Of a stretch of DNA of 5,536 nucleotides, positions 1 through 5,189 are shown in pieces. The notes beneath the pieces were generated by a model. That model saw nothing but the letters and a program-made list of their open reading frames with translations, was not told the origin of the DNA and ran no database searches. The position numbers and the translations under genes are program-made. The stretch is from Planctomycetota bacterium (GTDB lineage: Bacteria > Planctomycetota > UBA1135): positions 1 through 5,536 of the forward strand of contig JAKVCF010000139.1 in NCBI GenBank assembly GCA_022447335.1, written 5' to 3'. Each line of letters opens with the position of its first letter. Position 1 is the stretch's first letter.

Positions 1-1
1 C

Positions 2-190
2 GTGCGGGGCTCAGTGGCGGGTAGCGACGCCTTCTTTCCCTTCCCCGACGGGCCCGAAGCCCTTGCTGACGCTGGCGTGATCGCGATAGTGCAGCCCGGC
101 GGCTCGGTCAAGGACGACGAGGTCACCACTGCCTGCGACGCCAAGGGCGTGGCTATGGTGCACACAGGAACCCGGCACTTTCGGCACTAG
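2..190 (+). CDS. purH: PurH C-terminus: bifunctional AICAR transformylase / IMP cyclohydrolase (5' end outside window)
   Basis: The visible 62 codons run in frame from the left edge to a TAG stop and encode the very end of PurH. PurH carries out the last two steps of de novo IMP synthesis in the cytoplasm: formyl transfer to AICAR, then ring closure. The part seen belongs to the AICAR transformylase domain. Directly visible are the conserved SDAFFPF block, the IVQPGGSVKDDEV block, and the terminal GVAMVHTGTRHFRH, which closely matches the MRHFRH-type C-terminus of this family. Full-length PurH is usually about 510-530 residues, so roughly seven eighths of the gene lies upstream. GTG at base 2 is simply an internal valine, not a start. 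The next gene is in the same frame 36 bases downstream, separated by this stop and a palindrome. Identification is secure. Confidence 0.95.
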   Translation: MRGSVAGSDAFFPFPDGPEALADAGVIAIVQPGGSVKDDEVTTACDAKGVAMVHTGTRHFRH

Positions 191-200
191 TCGCTAGAGT

Positions 201-225
201 GGGAATCCGATTCGATCGGATTCCC
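201..225. repeat. Perfect 11-bp inverted repeat (3-base loop) abutting the start codon at 227
   Basis: The arms GGGAATCCGAT (201-211) and ATCGGATTCCC (215-225) are exact reverse complements around a TCG loop. The structure starts 10 bases after the purH stop and ends one base before the ATG of the isomerase gene. No T-tract follows, so it is not a standard intrinsic terminator on the plus strand. It occupies all the space where a ribosome binding site would lie. It may be a repressor operator, an RNA hairpin that limits initiation at the ATG, or a transcript-end stabiliser for purH. The palindrome itself is certain; its role is inference. Confidence 0.85.
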
Positions 226-226
226 C

Positions 227-1102
227 ATGACGATTACGCGACGAACATTTCTCTCGGTTGCGGGGGCGGCGGTGGCCGCGCCTCGCGGACTGTGGTCTCC
301 GCCGCCACAGGTAAACGCCTTTGCGCCGAAGATCGGGCTTACACGCGGGCCGGACCAGGCTAAGAGCTTGGCTTCGATGGGCGCGGATTTCATCGAAATC
401 GGTTGTGGCCTGCTAATGCCGGGGAAGTCGGATGAAGAGTTTGCGGGGCGGCGTAAACAATTGAAAGAATGCGAACTTCCCATTCATGGCGCGAACGGCT
501 TTCTTCCTGGCCGTATGAAGTCGACAGGTCCTAGGGCCGACCACGCAGTCATTGCCGCCTACGCTACCGACATCTTCCGCCGGGGCGAAGAGGTCGGCAT
601 GAAGACTGTTACCTTCGGTTCGAGTGGCTCGCGCTCACTGCCCGAGGGCTACCCAAGAGCCGATGCCGACTTGCAGTTTGTCGCGTTGCTTTCGCGGCTC
701 GCACCTATTGCCGCGCGCTACAACATCCGCATTTGCGTCGAGCCGCTCCAGAAGTCGGAGACCAACTACATCCAATACGTGCATGAAGCAACCCGCCTGA
801 TCGATGCGGTGCAGCAACCCAACGTCGGTATTACGGCCGACATTTTCCACATGCTGCGTGGTGAGGAGTCCGCGGAGTCGATTCGCGGGGCAGGGGAATA
901 CATCCAACACGTCCACGTGGCCGAGCTTGCTAAACGCACCGCGCCTGGCGTCGACGGCGATGACTTCACGCCCTACTTCCAGGCGCTTAAAGACATCGGC
1001 TATGCCGGACCGATTTCAATGGAGTGCCGCTGGGATGACCTTAACAAGCAATTCCCGGTCGCACTTGAAACCGTGCGCACCCAACTCGGATCTCTGAAGT
1101 GA
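227..1102 (+). CDS. Tat-exported sugar phosphate isomerase/epimerase-like TIM-barrel protein
   Basis: This 291-residue protein belongs to the AP-endonuclease-2-like TIM-barrel superfamily, whose members isomerise or epimerise sugars and related polyols using a divalent metal. The barrel spans about residues 34-288. Likely metal ligands, by family pattern, are E172 (CVEPL), D205 and H208 (ADIFH), H230 (HVHVAE) and E266 (SMEC). The N-terminus TITRRTFLSVAGAAVAA matches the twin-arginine consensus (T-R5-R6-x-F-L) followed by a short hydrophobic stretch, so export in folded form across the inner membrane is predicted. The cleavage site is unclear because proline follows the AVAA run. ATG 227 is the first in-frame start after the purH stop and begins directly with the Tat motif. 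There is no Shine-Dalgarno sequence; a palindrome fills that space. The stop overlaps the next gene by 4 bases. The length is usual for the family. The exact substrate cannot be assigned. Confidence 0.85.
   Translation: MTITRRTFLSVAGAAVAAPRGLWSPPPQVNAFAPKIGLTRGPDQAKSLASMGADFIEIGCGLLMPGKSDEEFAGRRKQLKECELPIHGANGFLPGRMKSTGPRADHAVIAAYATDIFRRGEEVGMKTVTFGSSGSRSLPEGYPRADADLQFVALLSRLAPIAARYNIRICVEPLQKSETNYIQYVHEATRLIDAVQQPNVGITADIFHMLRGEESAESIRGAGEYIQHVHVAELAKRTAPGVDGDDFTPYFQALKDIGYAGPISMECRWDDLNKQFPVALETVRTQLGSLK
1099..1102 (+). promoter_or_regulatory. GTGA stop/start overlap coupling isomerase and SUMF1 lipoprotein genes
   Basis: GTG (1099-1101) starts the lipoprotein gene and TGA (1100-1102) ends the isomerase gene. 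Only a weak CGGA precedes the start, so re-initiation by ribosomes finishing the upstream gene is the likely mode of translation. The overlap is seen; the coupling is inferred. Confidence 0.75.
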
Positions 1103-1872
1103 AGTGCGCCGCAATTCTTACACTCAGCCTTGCCGCCTGCCACGCGCCCGGCGCGAGCCACGAGGATGGCGCGCCCGGGAATTACATCCAGGCGATTCGC
1201 GGCTCAAAAGTCGAGTTTGAGATGGTTTGGGTGGAAAGCGCCGAGCTTTGGGTTGGGAAGCACGAAGTCACCTGGGACGAGTACCTGCTCTACTGTGACT
1301 TTGAGCAGGACAACGGTATTCCCCCCGGCGCCGACGGGGTGACCAAGCCGTCCAAGCCGCTCGACTGGACTCCGTACGATCGCGATTGGGGCGCCGGGCA
1401 ACGTCCAGCTGTAGGCATGAGCTGGAATGCAGCGCAGAAGTATTGCGCGTGGCTTAGTGCAAATACGGGTGTTACCTATCGTCTGCCCACCGAAAAGGAA
1501 TGGGAGATATTCGCTGGCCCGCGCCCAACCGACATGCAGAGCATCATCACGCAGGCCTGGTGCGCGGAGAACTCTAATGAGCGCACTCAGGAGGTGGGTC
1601 AGAAGCCTCCCAATGCCAATGGATTACATGATGTCTTAGGTAATTTATGGGAGTATTGCGCCAACCCCTATTCAGCTAATGATGTTGAGCAGGGCGTGCT
1701 CCGTGGCGGATCCTGGCAGCAGCCAGCCGCGAGCATCGATCCCGACGAGCGGCTAGCTTTCGACTACGATTGGACGCTACGTGATCCGAACTATCCACCG
1801 GGCGTTTGGTGGATTCCGGACGGGCCACATCTCGGTTTTCGCATCGTATGCACCACTGCCTCCATGCCATGA
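1099..1872 (+). CDS. SUMF1/FGE-fold lipoprotein lacking the catalytic cysteine pair
   Basis: This 257-residue protein has the formylglycine-generating-enzyme (SUMF1) fold, a C-type-lectin-like domain. Conserved blocks in order are LWVGKHEVTWDEYLLYC (50-66), RPAVGMSWNAAQKYCAWL (102-119), YRLPTEKEWEIFA (127-139), NGLHDVLGNLWEYC (174-187), VLRGGSW (200-206) and the closing LGFRIV (245-250). The N-terminus has K2, a short hydrophobic run and a lipobox LAAC with Cys14, so it is predicted to be a lipid-anchored exported protein. True FGEs activate sulfatases through a CxxxxC pair shortly before the GFR motif; here that stretch (about 219-235) has no cysteine, and the only cysteine after 187 is C251. 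Formylglycine formation is therefore unlikely, and a binding or structural role, or another chemistry, is more plausible. It is coupled to both neighbours by 4-base overlaps. The domain assignment is strong; the role is unknown. Confidence 0.85.
   Translation: MKCAAILTLSLAACHAPGASHEDGAPGNYIQAIRGSKVEFEMVWVESAELWVGKHEVTWDEYLLYCDFEQDNGIPPGADGVTKPSKPLDWTPYDRDWGAGQRPAVGMSWNAAQKYCAWLSANTGVTYRLPTEKEWEIFAGPRPTDMQSIITQAWCAENSNERTQEVGQKPPNANGLHDVLGNLWEYCANPYSANDVEQGVLRGGSWQQPAASIDPDERLAFDYDWTLRDPNYPPGVWWIPDGPHLGFRIVCTTASMP
1869..1872 (+). promoter_or_regulatory. ATGA stop/start overlap coupling SUMF1 and oxidoreductase genes; fixes the start
   Basis: ATG (1869-1871) overlaps the TGA stop (1870-1872) of the SUMF1 gene. 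The codons after this ATG give MTQTRREFF, a twin-arginine signal, which supports it as the true start over the longer in-frame options TTG 1806 and ATG 1848. No Shine-Dalgarno sequence is visible before it, as expected for a coupled start. Confidence 0.8.
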
Positions 1873-3320
1873 CTCAGACCCGACGCGAGTTTTTTGACAC
1901 TTTGCTTGCTGCCGCTGCGGCCGGCGCGACCACTTTTAGCGCTCAACCTTTGTTGGCGCGCAACCCACGCCGATCCCCAAACGAGACGATCCGAGTTGGG
2001 GTTGCTGGCGTGCGCGGCCGAGGCCGTGCGCACATCGGCGCATTCAAGAACATGGAAAACGTCGAGGTGGTTGCGCTATGTGATCCCGACGAGGCCGTAG
2101 TCGATATAGCGCGCAAGTCGGTGCCGGACGCAAAGTACCACAAGGACATTCGCGCCATGCTCGACGATGACAGCCTAGATGTCATCGCAATTGCTACGCC
2201 CAATCACTGGCACTCGTTGGCGAGCATTTGGGCGCTGCGGGCGGGCAAGCATGTGTACGTCGAGAAGCCACTGAGCCACGATGTTTACGAAGGTCGCGCA
2301 GTGGTCGAGATAGCGGCGGATTCGGGCCTGGTCGTGCAGCACGGCACGCAAGCGCGTTCAGCGAAGGCGACGCGTGAAGCCATGCAGTTCTTGCATGATG
2401 GGGGCTTGGGCAAGGTGAGCCTAGCCCGAGCGCTTTGTTACAAACGCCGCGGCTCGATAGGTAATGTCGATGGCCCACAGCAACCTCCGCCGAGTGTCGA
2501 CTACAAGTTATGGTGCGGCCCGGCGGGGGATCACCCGCTTACCCGTCGCAACTTGCACTACGACTGGCACTGGAACTTTGCCACCGGAAACGGCGACCTG
2601 GGTAACCAAGGCGTGCATCAGATGGACATTGCGCGCTGGGGGCTGGGCGTTACGCTGCCGACGCACATCCAGAGCGTAGGCGGTCGCGTTGGCTATGTTG
2701 ACGATGGCAACACACCAAATACTCAGATTGCGCTTTTCGATTACGGTGAGCAGCAGCTGATCTTTGAGGTGCGTGGCTTAAAGACACCGGGCTATAAGGG
2801 GGCTTCAATAGGCGTGGTCTTCGAAGGCGAAAAAGGCTATCTGGTCAGCGCAAGCTACAACCGCGTACAAGCCTATGACCAAGAGGGCCAGGTCATCGCC
2901 ACATTTGAAGGCGGCGACAATCATTTCGGTCAGTTCATTGAGAGTGTGCGCGCTAACGACCCCTCTGCAGTCAATGCGACCCCACTCGAGGGGCATCTAT
3001 CGAGCGCCCTTTGTCACTTGGGAAACATCTCGTACAAACTTGGCACGCCGACCCCAGTGGGCGAACTAGGCGGTAGCTTTGACCGCTTCCCGAATGGGGG
3101 CGGCCTCGATATAGGTGCCGAGGCGGCAGATCGTTTTGGTAAGCATCTTGCTGACAATAATGTCGATACAAAGAAAGAGCTTGGTCTAGTTGGCCCCATG
3201 CTTACCTTCGACCCGCTAGCGGAGCGGTTTCAGGGTGAGCATGCCGACGAGGCTAACCAGTTACTGCGGAAGCCGCGGGTCGAAGGCTTTGCTGTGCCAA
3301 CCGTGATGAGCGGCTGTTGA
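1869..3320 (+). CDS. Tat-exported Gfo/Idh/MocA family NAD(P)-dependent oxidoreductase
   Basis: This 483-residue oxidoreductase is likely to oxidise or reduce a sugar or cyclitol with bound NAD(P). A Tat signal (TRREFF, R5-R6, then an alanine-rich run to about residue 26) leads into a Rossmann domain from I41. Visible motifs are the glycine-rich loop GVAGVRGRGRAH (44-55), an acidic residue after strand 2 (ALCDPD, D72) that leans towards NAD, ATPNHWHS (109-116), the family-defining EKP (132-134), and the catalytic-domain motif GNQGVHQMDIARW (245-257) with H250 and D253. The C-terminal half, including GGSFDRFPNGGG (401-412), fits the bacterial-type C-terminal domain of this family. Periplasmic members such as Zymomonas glucose-fructose oxidoreductase are also Tat-exported with their cofactor. 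The frame remains open upstream to TTG 1806, but that extension lies inside the SUMF1 gene and would bury the signal. It forms a unit with the upstream isomerase. The substrate is not determined. Confidence 0.9.
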   Translation: MTQTRREFFDTLLAAAAAGATTFSAQPLLARNPRRSPNETIRVGVAGVRGRGRAHIGAFKNMENVEVVALCDPDEAVVDIARKSVPDAKYHKDIRAMLDDDSLDVIAIATPNHWHSLASIWALRAGKHVYVEKPLSHDVYEGRAVVEIAADSGLVVQHGTQARSAKATREAMQFLHDGGLGKVSLARALCYKRRGSIGNVDGPQQPPPSVDYKLWCGPAGDHPLTRRNLHYDWHWNFATGNGDLGNQGVHQMDIARWGLGVTLPTHIQSVGGRVGYVDDGNTPNTQIALFDYGEQQLIFEVRGLKTPGYKGASIGVVFEGEKGYLVSASYNRVQAYDQEGQVIATFEGGDNHFGQFIESVRANDPSAVNATPLEGHLSSALCHLGNISYKLGTPTPVGELGGSFDRFPNGGGLDIGAEAADRFGKHLADNNVDTKKELGLVGPMLTFDPLAERFQGEHADEANQLLRKPRVEGFAVPTVMSGC

Positions 3321-3323
3321 GAA

Positions 3324-3374
3324 GTGAGACATAAAGAAAACGAGCCGGCTCCGTGGGAGGCCGGCCCGTCTCAC
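3324..3374. repeat. Outer 7-bp inverted repeat framing the convergent terminator
   Basis: GTGAGAC (3324-3330) and GTCTCAC (3368-3374) are exact reverse complements that enclose the terminator hairpin and its A/T-rich flank. In a plus-strand transcript the outer arms could pair around the inner hairpin and give the oxidoreductase mRNA a structured 3' end even without a T-tract. The sequence match is certain; the function is inferred. Confidence 0.65.
3331..3365 (-). terminator. Rho-independent terminator of the subtilisin gene
   Basis: Arms GCCGGCTCC (3344-3352) and GGAGGCCGGC (3356-3365) pair with one bulged G and a 3-base loop. Read on the minus strand, the hairpin starts 23 bases after the protease stop and is followed by TCGTTTTCTTTAT (complement of 3331-3343), the expected U-rich tail. 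On the plus strand no T-tract follows, so termination of the oxidoreductase transcript by the same hairpin is less certain. Confidence 0.75.
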
Positions 3375-3388
3375 ATGATGATCCTGGA

Positions 3389-4969
3389 CTAGTTAATGTT
3401 TAGGATAACCATATTTGAATCGTAAGTTGTCCCCGCGCTGTTGGCGAAGACTTCGACATAGACGCGCAGGCCGCGCGCACCATTTGGCAGCTTGCGGGTG
3501 ATAGACCCTGCGCCCGCGCCACTATTAGTCCCAGACCCTACGCTTGTGCTTGGGGTTCCGATATTGGCGCGCTGACCGCCGATCACCGAACCGTAAGGGT
3601 TCAATGAGTAGCGGAAATCCCAAGATGAGCTTGCTGGGGCGCCGGTCCAATCGTAGCTGACGTTTGAGCCCGCCTGGCCTGAGCCCGGACCGCTTAGGGC
3701 AATAGTGTTTGTCACACCCCATTCGGCCTCGGTGGCCTCACGCATGGCTCGGAAAAAGTTTGGCCTGCCATGCCCAGACTTTTCATCTTCGCCAGCGGCG
3801 TCGATGTCCTTACAGGTTTGGAAAAGGAGCTGCTCAATTTCATTTGGAGAGCCGCTTGGGTGGGCAATCATCATCATTGAAATGACTCCATTGACAATGG
3901 GCGCAGAGAAGCTCGTACCGGAAACGGCCCCATTGCCTCCACCGTTTGTTGTCGTACGCACACTTTCTCCTGGAGCGGCGACGTCCACCCAGGGGCCATA
4001 GGTGCTCCAGCTCGTTACATCATCTGTTTGGTTAGATGCTGAAACGATAATCACATTTGAGTGGTTTGACCCGCTTACGCGGTTGCCCCCGTTGCCCGCT
4101 GACCAGCAGAGCAGGGAGCCTTCGCCCTTTAGGTGGGTTCCCGTTGTTTGAACCGAACTCGAGGTCCCGCCGCCATAGCTAACCGAAACAGAGCGGGCGC
4201 CATTGTCTGATGCCCAGCGTGCACCATTAGTAAGGTTTGAGAGAGAAGCAGAGCCGCCCGAGCTGTTCGTGCAGCGGACAGGCATCAGCTTGATGTCCCA
4301 AGCCATGCCAACTACTCCGTTGCCATTATTGCCAATCGCGCCTACGCAGCCGAGGGTGGCCGTGCCGTGGCCATTAATGTCTGAGACATCTCCGCCACTT
4401 GCTTGGCTGCGCCGTGATGCCGAGTTATATCCCGAGATCAGAGCATCTTCGAGATCAGGGTGATCAAGGTCGACGCCGGTATCAACAGTACATGCGATGA
4501 ACTGGCCGTCACCAAATCCGAAGTCCCAAGCCCTTGCAGATTTCATTTTGGCGTGCTGCCATTGATTGCCAAACCCGCCGTCGTTTGGCGTGGTATCAGT
4601 GAGGTAACAAAGCCAGTCTGGCTCGACATACTCATAGTCACCGGTGGCCATGAGCCAAGCGGCCATTGAGTTCTCGTCGTGACCTTCCGGAATAACCATC
4701 ACGGTCTCGTCGGTCTCAGGGACGTACTCTTGATAGTCCCATTGCTGCGCGCGGCGCGTGGCATTCTGGTTGATCTCAAGCGCCTCAGCGCGGGTATAGC
4801 CTTGTGCCATCAGGTCATGAACCTGTATTGGGCGAATAGTGAGGCGGCCCGTGAACTCAGTTACGCCGGGTGTTTCAGCCCACCTCGAGGCAGCATCTTC
4901 ACTTTGTTGTGTCGCGGCGCTTCCGAGAAGCAACAGGCTGGCGGCAGTTGTAATCAAGACATTCTCCAT
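3389..4969 (-). CDS. Secreted subtilisin-family (S8) serine protease with propeptide and C-terminal domain
   Basis: This 526-residue preproprotease hydrolyses proteins outside the cytoplasm. A hydrophobic signal (about 1-20, ending LLLLGSAAT) is followed by a propeptide (about 35-122, with the typical YEYVEPDWLCYL junction). The peptidase S8 domain (about 130-410) has the full triad: D163 (TVDTGVD), H201 (NGHGTATLGC) and S353 (GTSFSAP), with oxyanion-hole N293 (WSAGNGGN). Residues about 418-526 form a Gly/Ser/Thr-rich beta-type domain of unknown role. There is no PEP-CTERM, LPXTG or transmembrane anchor, so a soluble or surface-associated product is likely. ATG 4969 is chosen because the signal peptide starts there; the frame stays open to TTG 5044. 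The chosen signal is odd in having E2 and no basic residue, and the longer form would supply arginines, so the start is less certain than the family. No Shine-Dalgarno sequence is seen. The gene converges on the oxidoreductase gene and diverges from the nuclease gene. Confidence 0.92.
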   Translation of the reverse strand: MENVLITTAASLLLLGSAATQQSEDAASRWAETPGVTEFTGRLTIRPIQVHDLMAQGYTRAEALEINQNATRRAQQWDYQEYVPETDETVMVIPEGHDENSMAAWLMATGDYEYVEPDWLCYLTDTTPNDGGFGNQWQHAKMKSARAWDFGFGDGQFIACTVDTGVDLDHPDLEDALISGYNSASRRSQASGGDVSDINGHGTATLGCVGAIGNNGNGVVGMAWDIKLMPVRCTNSSGGSASLSNLTNGARWASDNGARSVSVSYGGGTSSSVQTTGTHLKGEGSLLCWSAGNGGNRVSGSNHSNVIIVSASNQTDDVTSWSTYGPWVDVAAPGESVRTTTNGGGNGAVSGTSFSAPIVNGVISMMMIAHPSGSPNEIEQLLFQTCKDIDAAGEDEKSGHGRPNFFRAMREATEAEWGVTNTIALSGPGSGQAGSNVSYDWTGAPASSSWDFRYSLNPYGSVIGGQRANIGTPSTSVGSGTNSGAGAGSITRKLPNGARGLRVYVEVFANSAGTTYDSNMVILNIN

Positions 4970-5101
4970 GGTGTGATTTCGATTGGAGGGGATGGGGCCT
5001 TTTTCGACTTCTAGTCGACGGGGGGGCTTCGAGATCGTTCCCAAACCTTACAAGGCATTTTGAGCGCACGGTTTGCACAAGCCTGATGGGTTGGGATTGC
5101 G

Positions 5102-5125
5102 GGGGGCGATTGAACATCGGCCCCC
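5102..5125. repeat. GC-rich hairpin upstream of the nuclease gene
   Basis: GGGGGCGAT (5102-5110) pairs with ATC-G-(G)-CCCCC (5116-5125), giving nine base pairs with one bulged G (5120) and a TGAAC loop. It lies 64 bases before the GTG start of the nuclease-family gene and is not followed by a T-tract. It may be a leader structure or DNA-level element. The base pairing is seen; the role is unknown. Confidence 0.5.
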
Positions 5126-5127
5126 GT

Positions 5128-5144
5128 GCTGGTGGGTGGCCAGC
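5128..5144. repeat. Short hairpin adjoining the GC-rich hairpin
   Basis: GCTGG (5128-5132) and CCAGC (5140-5144) form a 5-bp stem with a 7-base loop, two bases after the stronger hairpin. Alone it is weak and could be chance. The tandem placement before a gene start is the only reason to list it. Confidence 0.3.
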
Positions 5145-5189
5145 GACTCGGCGTAGAAGTTTCCCCAGGCTTGGAGCTAGACTTCGGGC

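Larger units (their letters stand above)
4970..5189. other. Divergent intergenic region between protease and nuclease genes
   Basis: These 220 bases must carry the promoters for both divergent genes unless the longer TTG-start form of the protease is used. I could not recognise convincing -35/-10 boxes on either strand. It contains a short CGACT/AGTCG hairpin (5005-5017), a near-palindrome CCTTACAAGG (5046-5055), and the two hairpins listed separately. Frames open here on either strand show no recognisable protein. Confidence 0.6.

Noticed and set aside
188..226. purH and the isomerase are in the same reading frame with only one TAG and 36 bases between them, hinting at a readthrough fusion
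   Set aside because: PurH ends exactly at its conserved RHFRH terminus and the next protein starts with a Tat signal that must be N-terminal, so a fusion makes no functional sense. The shared frame is a one-in-three coincidence.
635..916. Minus-strand open frame of 93 codons inside the isomerase gene
   Set aside because: It lies entirely antisense to a well-supported coding region, has no recognisable domain, and GC-rich genes commonly create such antisense frames.
2010..2033. GC-rich inverted repeat GTGCGC-GGCC / GGCC-GT-GCGCAC inside the oxidoreductase gene
   Set aside because: It falls on the codons for the glycine/arginine-rich Rossmann loop (VRGRGRAH), where repeated GGC and CGN codons produce such symmetry by themselves. 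It also has a 2-base loop and a bulge.
3705..5014. Several plus-strand open frames of 69-111 codons opposite the subtilisin gene
   Set aside because: All lie opposite clear catalytic and propeptide motifs of the protease and encode no recognisable proteins.
5046..5055. Near-palindrome CCTTACAAGG between the divergent genes as an operator
   Set aside because: Only four base pairs flank a 2-base centre. This is too short to support a claim without conservation data.
5060..5100. Possible sigma-70 promoter starting at TTGCAC near 5073
   Set aside because: No acceptable -10 hexamer is found at 16-18 bases spacing, so I do not call a promoter.
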